A DNA stretch of 64,000 nucleotides from Prorocentrum cordatum (taxonomy: Eukaryota > Sar > Dinophyceae > Prorocentrales > Prorocentraceae), in NCBI GenBank assembly GCA_963575745.1, contig CAUYUJ010017837.1, forward strand, positions 1,516,190 to 1,580,189. The letters run 5' to 3'. Below, in pieces: positions 51,499 to 61,925 of this stretch (position 1 is the first letter of the stretch; every line of letters begins with the position of its first letter). The position numbers and the translations under genes were made by a program. Under the pieces are notes generated by a model. That model saw nothing but the letters and a program-made list of their open reading frames with translations. It did not search any database and was not told the DNA's origin.

Positions 51499-52260
51499 CT
51501 GGAAGATTGTTCGGGCCACCCCCCCTCCCCGCCACCCCCCGCCCATCTGTCATTCCCCTCTCCATCCCCTCCATCCCCCCCCCCCCCCCCTTGCCTCTCT
51601 CCATCCCTCCGCCTTCCCTCCCATCCGCCCCCAGCCCTCCCGTCCGCGATGTCATGATATCGTTGCCGTTTTCGCTATCGGTATCGTTCTCGCTCTCACT
51701 CTCGAGAACCCTAACAGGCGGGCGGGTCAGTCGGGCGGACCCTATCGGGCGGGTCGGGCGGGCGGGGCACTAACTGAAGCCGTGTGCGCATCCAGCATGA
51801 CGCATGAGAACCCTAACGCCCTCCCCCGCCCTCCATCCTCCAACCCCGCCGTTAGGGGTGGGGGGGGGGCCCGACCAATCCTCCGCGCTGAGAGGCCGCC
51901 GCACAATAGCCGTGCGCTCGTGCCACCAGGCAACCCAGCATTGCTGGGGACCCCAGAAATCGACGCTGACTCGCGCGTCGGGGGGGGGGGGGGCTGCGGG
52001 CTTCCCCCGCGCGGCACATTGAAATCGGAGCGCCCTGGGCTCGGGGGGGCTTCCCGCTTAATAGCTGGAACTCTCGGGCCTGAAACGGCGGCCGCGAACG
52101 GCCAGGGGCGCGGCGCGAGCGAGCTGAAAGAGCGGAGGGTGGCGAAGAGGAAATCATGAGGAAAAGGGGGGGGGGCGGTTCTTCCCCCGCAAGGGGCGGG
52201 GGGCGAAAAACTGTCAGTTCCCCCGCGCCGCCGCCCCCGAACGCCGGGCGCCCATCGAAA
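51499..52260. other. GC-rich sequence, no gene called
   Basis: C-rich at 51,520-51,600, G runs near 51,865, 51,980 and 52,170. No frame stands out. Confidence 0.45.
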
Positions 52261-52299
52261 TCCATCGCAGTCCATCGCTCAGCGATGGACTGCGATGGA
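52261..52299. repeat. Perfect 19-bp-arm hairpin with 1-nt loop
   Basis: TCCATCGCAGTCCATCGCT, C, then the exact complement AGCGATGGACTGCGATGGA. Further CGATGG words follow to 52,340. Confidence 0.9.
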
Positions 52300-52384
52300 C
52301 CGCGATGGGCCCCAATGGATGGCGATGGGCGCCAACGGCGTTCGGGGGCGGTCACGCGGGGGGACTTTCCGTTCGTCGTGGTTA

Positions 52385-52540
52385 AATCGAGATTCGGCGA
52401 AGAGCTCAGGCGAGCCATCGAGATTCGGCGAAGAGCTCAAGCGAGCCACGGCGGCGAAGGCGCCCGACAGAGGATGGGGTCGCGACAGCGCGCGGGCTCT
52501 TCGTCCGAGCCTCCGTGGCCGCCGTCATCGCGGGCCGCCG
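52385..52540. repeat. Dispersed repeat F, copy 1
   Basis: GATTCGGCGAAGAGCTCAGG occurs twice in a row (52,389 and 52,420); GGGCTCTTCGTCCGAGCCTC at 52,494 recurs exactly at 54,601. Confidence 0.7.
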
Positions 52541-53000
52541 CTAATCCTCTTGCTCCGGGCTCTTCGCCCGCGCCTCTTGCTCGCCCTTCTCCTGCTCCTC
52601 CTGTTGGTCACCCACCCTTCCTCTTCATCGACATCCTCCTCCTCCTCCAGTCCTTCTGCGCCTCCGCCATTCCCATCCTCCGCATCCTCATCCTCCCTCT
52701 CCCTTTCCCCCAGCCCCCCCTTCGCCCTCCTCCTCGTTCTCGTGCGCTTCCGCCTCCTCGCCGCCGCCGCCGTCTTCGACTCCGTCCATCGCCGTCGTCA
52801 CCGCCCACCGCTTATCGCCACCGCCGTTGCGTCGTCGTCGTCGCCGCCCGCTCCAGCGTCGCCGATGGCGACGACAACGGCGACGACGACAACGGCGACG
52901 AAACAGCGGAGGAGACCGACAGTAGACGACGACGACGACGATGACGGCGGCATAGATCGGTGGTGGACGACGACGACGGCGAAGTAGAGGTGGTCGGTGC
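52541..53000. repeat. CCT-rich and (GAC)n/(GTC)n sequence
   Basis: CCTCCTCC to 52,700, CGCCGCCGTC and GACGACGAC at 52,770-52,985. Confidence 0.8.
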
Positions 53001-53121
53001 GCCCATCTCCGAAGCCGTTCGTCGACGTCGCCGCCCACCGCCAATCTATGCCACCACGTGGCCCCCGTCGGCTCGGGGCGGGGGTAGCGGCCAACCCCCC
53101 TGTCAAAAAAAACAGGCTCGG

Positions 53122-53403
53122 CTAGCGCACGCAGCGCGGGCGGCTCGCGATGCCGAGCATGTCTCGCCTGGCGGGCAGCCGCGGGGTCGTCGTCGTCGTC
53201 GGCGTCGCCGTCCTCCTCCTCCTCCTCATATTCGGCGCCGTTTCCTTTTTGACATCGGAATCGTGCCCTCTGCGGGCCCGCGTCGGGCCCTGGGGCTCGG
53301 CCGTCGCCGCAACTGGAGCCGCCTTGAAATCCCGCCAGCCCCCTGGGCACGGGTGGTCTAAGGCGTTTCCCTTTCCAACCTCCTGCATTTCCCTGCTCGG
53401 GAG
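53122..53403. other. Coding-like segment readable on either strand
   Basis: Plus: MSRLAGSRGVVVVVGVAVLL LLLIFGAVSFLTSES, a signal-anchor-like start, open to a GTTTAC donor at 53,404. Minus: acceptor CTCCCGAG, then REMQEVGKGNALDHPCPGGW RDFKAAPVAATAEPQG. The minus reading agrees with the strand of all other genes; the plus hydrophobic run is built from GTC/CTC repeats. Confidence 0.3.
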
Positions 53404-53864
53404 GTTTACCTCCCCCCCCCCCCCCTGCGTTTGGACGGGGGAGGGGGGGGGGGGGGGGGGGGGGGGGGCATAGCAGCGTCCAAGATGGCGCAAGATGGCT
53501 CCAAGAGGGCCTCCGAGAGCGCAAGATGGCTTCCAAGATGGCCCAAGATAATGGTATACTGGTCAAGATAGCCTCCGACGCGCGCCCAAGAGGCCTCAAG
53601 ACGGCCCCGAGGCGGTGCCAAGTGCCTTCCGAGGCCTCCAAAGACCCCCATGTTTTTGCCTTCTCGCTTTTTCGCCCCCGAAGGGCTCGCGAGGCCTCAA
53701 GATGGCCCCAAGATGGCCCAAGACAGCCCCAAGAGGGGCCCCAGAGAGCCCCGAGACGGCCCCAAGAGCGCCCAGAAGCGCTCCAAGGGCGGGCCAATAA
53801 GGTCCCAAGAAGACGGCATGATTGAGCATCCTAGGGGGGGGGGGGGGGGGGGGGGGGCAAGAAT

Positions 53865-53902
<38 letters not shown>

Positions 53903-54180
53903 TCCCCCCCCCCCCACCCCACACACACACACACACTTCTTTAGCCTTAAGGGGCATGACGGCCCCGAGAGGCTTCCCAGAACCCCCCACAAAAAAAAAA
54001 AGAGCCCCAAGAGGGCTCCAAGACCATCCAACAGAGCCCCGAGAGGGCTCCAAGAAGCCCCCAACAGAGCCCAAAGAAGCCCCAAGACGGCCCTAAGAGG
54101 ACCTCAGGAGAGCCCCAAGAAAGAGACCCAGGAGGCCCCAAGAGGGGCCCAAGAGAATCCCAAGAGGGATACCAAATGCC
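53404..54180. repeat. Poly-C/poly-G runs and CCAAGAGG low-complexity sequence
   Basis: C13 and a long G run at 53,411-53,469, G20-type and C30-type runs at 53,834-53,912, (CA)n to 53,936; AAGATGGCC/CCAAGAGGG words elsewhere. Confidence 0.85.
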
Positions 54181-54455
54181 TCCAAGTTTCGGAACGCACG
54201 CGAGTTTAAGATACAAGTCGGTGCAACAGCCATTACGAGTCATCGAAATACCCCTCGCATCTCATCGAAGCACCATCGTAATTTGCACTGGTTTCCATCT
54301 TAAACTTCAATGCGGGAAGCCATGTGCGACGCTTGTGTTCTCGAAGACGGCTGCGCGACTGCATGCGGCATGCCGCCCCTGATTCACCAACTCCCCTGCT
54401 GATCGCTTCTGGATGGGCTGGCGGGGGTGCGCGAAGCGTCAAGAATGTTCGTCGC
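54181..54455. other. Unique sequence, no gene called
   Basis: No supported frame or motif. Confidence 0.4.
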
Positions 54456-54640
54456 CCACCGCCGATGCGCGAGGTTCGGCGATGAGCTCGGGCGTGATAT
54501 CGCGACCCCTCCCCCGCAGCGCGGACCCCACTGCAGCAGACATCCGAGCTTGCCGCGGGGGAGGGGGCGCCCGACAGCTGAGGGGTCACAATGACACGCC
54601 CGGGCTCTTCGTCCGAGCCTCCGTCGTCGCTGGCGTCGCC
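54456..54640. repeat. Dispersed repeat F, copy 2
   Basis: GAGGTTCGGCGATGAGCTCG, GGCGCCCGACAG and GGGCTCTTCGTCCGAGCCTC in the same order as 52,385-52,540. Confidence 0.7.
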
Positions 54641-55115
54641 AGCCTCTCTCCATGCGCGAGGCGAGGTTCATTTGTTACGATCGGGCACGGTTCAGCGAGC
54701 GAGGCGTAGTTCCGCCGTGAGCCCGGCGATCGCCCCAGCGAAATCGTCGGGATACCGTTGCGACGTATGTAATTGCGCATGGTTGCCGACAATCGACCCC
54801 CCTACGCGGCGAGTCAGCGGGGCATATGACACCCCGTCCCGCGCCGGCCGCTCGCGCCCGTCAGTAAGGGTGGAAGCGATGATCCTACGCATGAGATCCT
54901 TGCGGGGCGAAGGGCGAGGTGAACGATGAGGGGGGGCGGGGAGGGGGGGGGGAGGAGGAGGAGGGCGGGGGGGATGGCGAGGGGGAGGAGGGGGGGGCGC
55001 GCATGGAGACGGAGGACTGGCGGCAGGACGGGGGGCCGAGGATTATGCAAGGAGGGACAAGGAAGTAGGAGGGAGATGGTCGCGGATGGGGGATAAGGAG
55101 GAGGACGATTTGTTT
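54641..55115. repeat. Unassigned sequence then GGGGAGG purine tract
   Basis: 54,641-54,925 has no supported gene; GGGGGGAGGAGG at 54,928-55,100. Confidence 0.6.
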
Positions 55116-55121
55116 GCGCGA

Positions 55122-55170
55122 CCCATCGCGGTCCATCGGTTGGCGATGGACGGCGATGGACCGCGATGGG
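55122..55170. repeat. 17-bp-arm hairpin, CCATCG/CGATGG type
   Basis: CCCATCGCGGTCCATCG (55,122-55,138) pairs exactly with CGATGGACCGCGATGGG (55,154-55,170) over a 15-nt loop. Same word family as 52,261-52,299. Confidence 0.9.
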
Positions 55171-55198
55171 GTTCGCTACATCTGTGCGCGCGTCGAGG

Positions 55199-56180
55199 TC
55201 ACCCCCAGGGAGGGGGCCAAAACTGATGTGCATCGCCGGGGTCCTCGGGCACGGCACCCAGGAGTTCGAGAAGCTTCATGCGCCTCCCACCGAACGCAGC
55301 CAAGCAAATGGTGCGCCGTCGTGCCCTCAATAGCGCGAGCACGTCCGGCACGAAAGGGAACTTACACATGACGCTGTTGAGGGGCTGCTCGATCACGAAA
55401 AAACAACCTCTGGATCGCGCTACCCAGACGAGCCAGGACCTTATCAACTCGTTTTGTATTGTGTTTCGATCGTGGCCCGCGCGGGGAGGACGAGCGGGCC
55501 CGCGACCGTGGCGAAACAAAACACAACTTAACACGACATGGGTACGATCGACGAGTGAAAATCGGGCTTTCGATCGATCGCTCGAAACATCGTATTCGCA
55601 TCCTCGGTGGTATGTCGTAGTCTGACTTGTGTTTCATGCAACGTCGTTCCGTGTAGTGTGCGTGATCCTCGTTAGCTGGCTAAGCCGATGACGCCACCGC
55701 TGCGCAATGGTTTGCCGTCGCAGCGTCGCCGCCCCCGCTGCCGTCACCGTGGTAGTTATTCGACTCCCACCGCTTAAAGGTATTGCGAGTGAGAAACTGC
55801 AGCCACGCCCTGCACTCTGGGCTGCACCACAGCAGCCCGCGGGGTCTCATCCGCAAGACTTGGAACGCTGCGAAAAAAGTCCGCACAGCGTCGTCACGTC
55901 TTGCTGGGCCTCGCAGCTGCATTCTACAGTTCCTGTCTCGAGGCCGATCTCCTGGGCGAAGCCTGCAGCGGCAGCAGCGCCTGCAAACAGCAAGCACAAC
56001 GACGCTGTGCGAGGGACGTGCCAGCTGGACATGACCTCCGACACGATCCCGATCTGGGCGGCTGGATCGAGAGGCTTTGTCAGCCCCCTGGAGGTCAGCG
56101 CCGACTGGCTAGACTCCAAGATCCGAGAGGGCACTTTCGAGAACCATGTCGTCTGCGTCGGTATCTCCTGTAACATCAGC
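55199..56180 (-). CDS. Methyltransferase-like dinoflagellate orphan family member, broken or spliced
   Basis: Three blocks in order on the minus strand: ASLCLLFAGAAAAAGFAQEI GLETGTVE (about 56,030-55,950), resembling a SAM-binding motif; RPRGLLWCSPECRAWLQFLT RNTFKRW (about 55,835-55,765), in the place of a catalytic P-C loop; and RGCFFVIEQPLNSVMCKFPF (about 55,415-55,350), in the place of the E-N-V motif of C5 methylases. Then come ICLAAFGGRRMKL and a Pro-rich end. Dinoflagellate genomes carry many proteins with this P-C-S-x-W ... E-Q-P-x-S-S pattern, as I recall; enzymatic activity is unproven. A frame change lies between blocks 1 and 2, and an intron with a GGTGAC donor near 55,755 may separate 2 and 3. 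The Pro-Pro-Cys is replaced by Ser-Pro-Glu-Cys, so activity is doubtful. Confidence 0.5.
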
Positions 56181-56720
56181 TAGTTCAGCAATGGAATCGT
56201 CGCCGAAAAGAAATGCATTGAGTTTCATTGAGCCGACAATGCAGAATGACTGGTGAATGCGCATGTAGAACGTAGTGCGGCGCGCGTGCTCGGCCAACGT
56301 GCGCAGAACGAAATTCAAGGCTCCGTCCCTCCAACAAGCGTAAGCTGCTGGGTTCCCCATCAGAGGTGTCCTGTCGATCGAGCGCAATGGTTTGGATGCT
56401 GGGCTCAAGGGGGACAGCGCCCCCGAACCGAAGGAACGCATGCATTGGCCACCTTCAGCACAAACAACTTCTCGGAAGAAACGACACAGGGATGCAGCGG
56501 CGCGAGCCCCAGAGCCCGACGCGCTCCACAACCAAAGACCATCGCCCAAATTCATGGCTCTGATCGGCCACCGATGATTTTCCTTGCGTCCAAACCACGT
56601 GCGTCCCACCTGGGCCGCCCGCACATTCAACGCCCCAGTCCACTGCCCCGCGAGTCAACTCGGAAAAAATGATGTTTAGGAACGGTTCCAATGCCCGTGG
56701 GCCGGATCGGGGGAATGGCA
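56181..56720 (-). CDS. Possible upstream coding of the methyltransferase-like gene
   Basis: A minus frame reads YMRIHQSFCIVGSMKLNAFL then FGDDSIAELADVTGDTDADD MVLESALSDLGV, acidic and protein-like, ending where the previous entry begins in another frame. Further up, ALNFVLRTLAEHARRTTFYM is also plausible. No motif identifies it. Confidence 0.3.
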
Positions 56721-57243
56721 CGAAGGTGCTTTCCCAAACCAATGCGAGCAAGCCCGCCGCAGGCGCCGATTTGCGTGCTCTGACAAATTCAGCGCGGGGG
56801 GAATCGCTGGTGGGCCACCCGGAACGAATGCAAAAACAACCCGCCGCAAGCGCCGAATTTTTGGCTTGTTCAGTGAACGTAGTTTGGGTCGCGGGGGTCA
56901 CGGGCTCTCCACCTCCACCTGGGAGGAATTCAAAAACAGCCCGCCGCAAACGCCGGAAATTTTGATTTGTACACTGAACGCGGATTGGATCGCCGGTTCT
57001 CCACCTGGAACGAATGCAAAAGAAACCCGCCGCAGGCGCCGAAATTTTGGCTTGCTCAGTGAACGTAGTTTTGGTCTCGGGTGGGTCGCGGGCTTTCCAC
57101 CTCCACCTGGAAGGAATTCAAAAACAGCCCGCCGCAGGCGCCGAACATTTTGATTTGTACACTGAACGCGGTTTGGGTCGCGGGTGGGTCGCAGGTTCTC
57201 CACCTGGAACGAATGCACAAAGAACCCGCCGCAGGCGCCGAAC
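56721..57243. repeat. Alternating A/B higher-order repeat
   Basis: Type A (GGAACGAATGCAAAA, CCCGCCGCAGGCGCCGAAAT, TTTGGCTTGCTCAGTGAACG) and type B (GGAATTCAAAAACAGCCCGC, ATTTTGATTTGTACACTGAA) alternate at about 56,815, 56,925, 57,008, 57,108 and 57,205; a further A unit is at 57,605. All share CCCGCCGCAGGCGCCGAA. Confidence 0.85.
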
Positions 57244-57970
57244 ATTTTGGGTGGGTCGCGGATCGGTCGCGGGTGGGTCGCGGTGGGTCGCGGGTGGGTC
57301 GCGGGTGGGTCGCGGGTGCGTCGCGGGGGGGTGGGTCGCGGGTGGGTGGGTCGGGTGGGTCGCGGGTGGGTCGGGGGGTGGTCGGGGGTAGGTCGCGGGC
57401 GGGTCGCGGGGTGGGTCGCGGGGGTCGCGGGTGGGTCGCGGGTGGGTCGCGGGGTGAGTCGCGGATGGGTCGCGGGGCGGGTCGCGGGTGGGTCGCGGGG
57501 GTCGCGGGGCGGGGCGCGGGAGGGTCGCGGGTGGGTCGCGGTGGTCGCGGTGGGTCGCGGGGTGGGTCGCGGTTTGGGTCGCGGGTGGGTCGCAGGTTCT
57601 CCACCTTGGAACGAATGCAAAAAGAAACCCGCCGCAGGCGCCGAAAATTTTGGGTGGGTCGCGGGATGGGTGGGTCGCGGGTGGGTCGCGGGTTGGTCGC
57701 GGGTGGGTCGCGGGTGGGTCGGGGTGGGTCGCGGGTGGGTCGCGGGTGGGTCGCAGGTGGGTCGCCGGTGGGTCGCCGGGGGGGCGGGGTGGGTCGCGGG
57801 CGGGTCGCGGGGTGGGTCGCCAGGGTGGGTTGCGGGTGGGTCGCTGGGCGGGTCGCAAGGTGGGTCGCGGGTGGGTCGCGGGGCGGGTCGCGGGTGGTCG
57901 CGGGGTGGGTCGCGGGTGGGTCGCGGGTGGGTCGCGGGTGGGTCGCGGGTGGTCGCGGGGCGGGTCGCGG
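57244..57970. repeat. (CGGGTGGGTCG)n minisatellite, about 0.7 kb
   Basis: About 60 units of GGGTGGGTCGC with GGGGTGGGTCGC and GGTCGCGGTG variants, broken once by an A-type unit at 57,596-57,650. Strong G-strand asymmetry. Long Gly/Val/Arg or Asp/Pro/Thr frames are repeat translation. Confidence 0.95.
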
Positions 57971-57974
57971 GTGG

Positions 57975-58100
57975 AGCGACGACAATAACAAACAACAAAC
58001 AGCAAGCAACAACAGCAACAACAACACCAACACCAACAGCAACAGCAACAGCAACAACAACAACAACAACACCACCACCACCAACAACAACAACCACCAT
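57975..58100. repeat. (CAA)n/(CAACAG)n tract
   Basis: ACAACAACAACACCAACAGC words join the minisatellite to the macro-repeat core, as at 14,845-14,880. Confidence 0.9.
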
Positions 58101-58330
58101 TTTAAGGCTGTGCGCTCTTACTTGCCCGCGAGTCACTCAACACGTATACCCTACACCCTCGATACCCGCCCTCTTCGTCTTCGATCACACCCCTTTCGGG
58201 GGGATTATTTCTCTTTGCTGGGGCCAGCGGGCTTAGACGTACGGGCAAACCGGAACGGGCGGACAATCCTTCGGGGGCGTACATCTCTCTGCCCGCCATT
58301 GGAATTGGCGCGGGCCCTGCAAGAGGAGGA
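58101..58330. repeat. Macro-repeat core, copy 5
   Basis: TTAAGGCTGTGCGCTCTTAC, CCCTCGATACCCGCCCTC, TCTTCGATCACACCCCTTTC and CCCGCCATTGGAATTGGCGC; full-length partner of copy 1. Confidence 0.8.
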
Positions 58331-58884
58331 GGGGAAGAACGAGGGAGAGTGGGAGGAAGGGGAGGGGGAAGGACGAAGGAAGAGGGAAGATACCACGTTG
58401 TGAAGGCGTCCTTGGCGCGCGCGTGGTTCCTGAGCGCCGAAACGCAATTCCAGAATAATTTGCGAGGACGTCGCACGCGAGAGCGCAGTCCTGAGTACAT
58501 TGTGAGGAAGTCTCGGGCGGAAGCGGGGGCCTTGACTAAGTTGCGAGGGAGTCTCAAGCGGGAGCGCCGTTCCTGAGCAAATTGCACGGAAGTCTCAGGC
58601 GGGAGCAGGGGTCCTCACTAAATTGCAAGGAACTCTCAGGCGGGAGCGCCGTTCCTGAGTCAATTGCGCGGAAATGTCAAGCAGGAGCGGGGGTCCTGAG
58701 TAAAATTCGAAGAAGTCTCAGGCGGGAGCGCCGTTCCCACGTAAATTGCACGGAAGTCTCAGGCGGAAGCGGGGGTCTTGATTACATTGCGAGGAAGTCT
58801 CAAACGGGAACGCCTTTCCTGAGTAAATTGCGCGGAAGTCTCAGGCGGGAACGGGGGTCCTGAGTAAAAATCGAGGAAGTCTCA
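58331..58884. repeat. GA linker and macro-repeat minisatellite, block 5
   Basis: GA-rich to 58,395, then about nine 48-52-bp units with AAGTCTCAGGCGGGAGCGCC, GTTCCTGAGTAAATTGC and the GGGGGTCCTGAGTAAA variant. Confidence 0.85.
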
Positions 58885-59045
58885 GGCGGGAGCCGTTGTT
58901 GTTGTAGCCCGGGGGGCAGGGGCACAGTTTGAGCAGGAAGACTTTCCTTCAGAAAAAACCAGGTGCGAGCCCCGGGGGTGGCACTTCAATCGAAAAAAAT
59001 CAATGTGCACCGGTGGGGGGGGATCAACAATAATTATTCTTCAAG
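58885..59045. repeat. Macro-repeat hairpin module, copy 6
   Basis: GGGAGCCGTTGTTGTTGTAG, GCACAGTTTGAGCAGGAAG, CACTTCAATCGAAAAAAATC and GTGCACCGGTGGGGGGGATC, followed by CAACAACAACAACAATAAT. The CCCTGT stem is lost here (CCTTCAG). Confidence 0.8.
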
Positions 59046-59540
59046 AATGAGAGTTCAACAACAACAACAACAATAATCCGCATCGCAGAATTCCACTTCA
59101 GCCTCGCACCCAGGGACAGTGAACGACCGGTCGGTTCAGCCCCCTCACTCTTATGTATGTGTATATATGTATATATATATATGTACGCGTTTACATCAAT
59201 ATACACTTACTACATACACACATACATACATACATACATACATGCATGCATACATACCTACATTTATGCATACGTACATGCATACATACATGCAACCACA
59301 CATACCATATCAAACATACATATTGATGTACATCTATACACATACAACATATACATACATACGCGTACATATACATATACATATACATACACATACTCAT
59401 AAACATATACATACATATATGCATGTACACACATACCTAACACGCATACGTGTTAAAACATGTACGCATACATATGACTATACACACATATACCGATATA
59501 TACATATACATACACGTCGAAAGAGGAATATATGATCGCG
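59046..59540. repeat. (CATA)n/(TATG)n microsatellite
   Basis: ACATACATACATACATGCAT and TACATATACATATAC words at 59,150-59,515. Confidence 0.95.
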
Positions 59541-59685
59541 GGCTCCGGTTCCTCGGCCCCCCCCCCCCCGATGGGATGGGTCCCAGGGTCCTCGGGCCCC
59601 CCCCCCCAGATGGGATGGGGGGGGAGGAGGAGGAGGAGGAGAAGGAGGAGAAGGAGGAGGAGGAGGAGGACGACGACGACGGCAA

Positions 59686-59773
<88 letters not shown>

Positions 59774-60107
59774 AACGACGACGAAAACGACGACGACGAC
59801 GGCACCACCAGCGTCGGCGGCGACGACGTCGAGCACCGGAGCTGTCAACATGACGCCAATCCCAGCCACACGCCGCACCAACACCGCACCCACAGGGCGG
59901 AGGGGAGGGGGGGAGGAGGACCATGGCGTCACCCCGCACACACCTGCAGCAACACACCACACCGACACCACATCCACAGGGGGGGGGGAGGAGCCACCAC
60001 GCCACGCCCACGCCCACAGGGGGGAAGGCATCGCGCGGGGGGGGTTGGGGGCCGATGGCATTAGCATTTTGGGGGGGGGGCCCAAACCCTCGACCATATA
60101 TATATAT

Positions 60108-60149
<42 letters not shown>

Positions 60150-60340
60150 AGAGAAAAAAAAAAAAAAAACGGCGCGTGGGGCCCGAGGGGCTGGGACCCG
60201 CTCTTGCGCTGCCCTTTGCACCATGCCTGCTCCATCTACGTAACGCCTCTGCCGTCAAGCCTGACACCTGAACTCCTCCTCCTCCTCCTCCTCCTCCTCA
60301 TCCTCCTCCTCCTCACTCGTCACTCCTCACCCCTTTTCCT
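59541..60340. repeat. (GAC)n, C-run, GA/poly-A and (CCT)n tracts
   Basis: GACGACGAC at 59,668-59,800, mixed CACC-rich sequence to 60,060, AGAGAGAG and A17 at 60,105-60,168, CCTCCTCC at 60,274-60,312. Poly-Asp and poly-Thr frames are artefacts. Confidence 0.85.
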
Positions 60341-60764
60341 CCTCATCCTCCTCACACCTCACTCCTGCCTCTTGCCTCCTTCCTCCAACCTCCAAGTGCA
60401 GACTCACGCAAAGCCTGACTGGAGTCAAAAAGCTTCCAACCTCCACCCTCAAGCACCCCTCCCCTCCTCCATCAAAAAACTGAAATCACCCCGAGCCGTC
60501 CCCAAGTGGCCGTAGTGGGCCAGGAGGCATGCGAGGAGTGTCGAATCGCGGGCGGCCACGCCATGCGAACTGTGCCACTGGGCCGTCGGCGGAGCTCCAT
60601 CTGGGGGCACAAAACATGCGAGGGGTGTACCGAAATAGGGGCGCGGAGAGCATATGTCGAGGAGAAACATGAAAAAAGGCGGAAGGCTCGCGCTGCTGAT
60701 TCGAAGTGAGGGCCCGAGTCGCACGACATGGTTGGGAACAACAACCCGAGCCTGACAGGTGCAC
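60341..60764. other. Unique sequence 3' of the exosome-like exon; no gene called
   Basis: Probably intron of the minus-strand gene at 60,765. A plus frame with CEECRIAGG and CEGCTEIG is Cys-rich but isolated. Confidence 0.4.
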
Positions 60765-60895
60765 AGTGGCCCCCGCGACCATGTCGCGCATCTGGATGCC
60801 GGCGTCCGCCAGCGCCAGCGACGCCACCGCCAGCGCCGCCGGGAGGACGGCGCCGTCGTCCTCAAGGACCTGCAAGCTCACGTCCAGCGCGGCCT
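60765..60895 (-). CDS. Exon of an RNase PH-type exosome subunit (MTR3/RRP41-like)
   Basis: The acceptor GGCCCACGTAG and a GTGCAC donor bound 131 nt coding EAALDVSLQVLEDDGAVLPA ALAVASLALADAGIQMRDMV AGAT. Q-V-L-x-x-D-G-x-x-x-x-A-x-x-x-x-A-x-L-A-L-x-D-A-G-I-x-M-x-D is the core of the RNase PH fold in eukaryotic exosome ring subunits; ALADAGI-x-M is closest to MTR3 (EXOSC6), and RRP41 is next. The ring binds RNA for 3'-5' decay in nucleus and cytosol; eukaryotic subunits are mostly non-catalytic. The rest of the gene was not found in the flanks, where introns with CCT/CTG repeats lie. Entry phase is 2 nt and exit phase 0. Confidence 0.65.
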
Positions 60896-61870
60896 CTACG
60901 TGGGCCAGGGAACACCTCCTCCTCCTGCCCCCCCTCTTCCGATCAAAATCCTTCTCTTCGCACCCTCCTCCTCCTCCTCCTCCTGTTGCTGCTGCTGCTG
61001 CTGCTCCTCCTCCTCCTCATCATCCTCACCCTTGCCATCATCAGCAACAGCAACGCGCGCATGCGCCCTTGGCACCAAGCTCTGCCGACGCCGTGGGCGC
61101 CGCCGCCGGCTCGGGCCACTGGCGCGCTGTTCACTTGGAGACGATGGCAATCGCTTCAGCAACCAAGCATCACAATCAGCAATCAATCATCACAGCACAG
61201 TAGTGGTGGCACTGATTTGGCCCGATAGTGTCCCGATGGCATCCTAGTGGTGTCAATATGGTGTCTTGCTGGTGTCCCCGTAGTGTCCTGGGGATGCCCT
61301 GATGGTGTCTCGACCGCATCCCTTACAATCCAATCGAATTCAATCCTATCGTTTTCAATCCAATAGGTGCATTGTCGTCAGCTTCGCCGTCACGCAATGT
61401 CGCCAGCATCTTCGTCTCGCATCGTCACCAATCCGTGAGCGCATCACCAGCATCGTCACTATCACCATTATCGCAGTTGTCATCAGTAGGACCTTTCCCC
61501 CTCTCAGCGATCGCCCGAAGGGTGGTCGTATAGGTACGGTGTGGCGTGATCTGAACGCGGCATGTTGAGATGCTAAAGTCATGCTATGTCGTGTTCGGCC
61601 ACTGCTGCGTTACTTGTACTGGGATGGGCTTCGTGAGATGCCCCGCTGTGCTGTGCTAAATACGCTGCGTTTGGGAATGGACCTACAGAAGCACACCTGA
61701 CACCCTCTGATCGGGGTCACCCTGGGCTCGCTCGGGGCACTTCGGGAAGGGCCCTTGGCGAGGGAGGGCTCTGGAGGCCGCGGTTGCCTCCTTCGACATC
61801 CTGGGAGCACCACGGGCCAGGGACACCTCTGGCAAAACAAAAGGAAGAAACAAGTGCATAAACACAAACT
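60896..61870. other. CCT/CTG tract and degenerate GGTGTCC repeats; no gene called
   Basis: CCTCCTCC and GCTGCTGCTG at 60,968-61,020. TAGTGGTGTC/GATGGTGTC words recur about every 15-17 bp at 61,200-61,315, and AATCCAATCGAATTCAATCC at 61,327. The rest is unassigned. Confidence 0.55.
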
Positions 61871-61871
61871 T

Positions 61872-61925
61872 GCAGAACTCCGCGCGGACTTTTTGGATCG
61901 GCGCTGGCTTCCCGCCCCCCCTCTA
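61872..61925. repeat. Solo arm of the family-D inverted-repeat element
   Basis: GCAGAACTCCGCGCGGAC, TTTTTGGATCGGCGCTGG matches the right arm (read in reverse) of 34,827-34,976. Confidence 0.55.

Noticed and set aside
57244-57970. Telomeric repeat
   Set aside because: The unit GGGTGGGTCGC is not TTTAGGG-type and lies internally between other repeats.
56898-58403. Several 300-440-codon ORFs through the GGGTGGGTCGC array
   Set aside because: Eleven-bp units keep all frames open; products are Gly/Arg/Val or Thr/Asp/Pro repeats.
60506-60709. Cys-rich plus-strand ORF (CEECRIAGG ... CEGCTEIG)
   Set aside because: Short, opposite to the exosome exon, and the Cys spacing fits no zinc-binding family I know.
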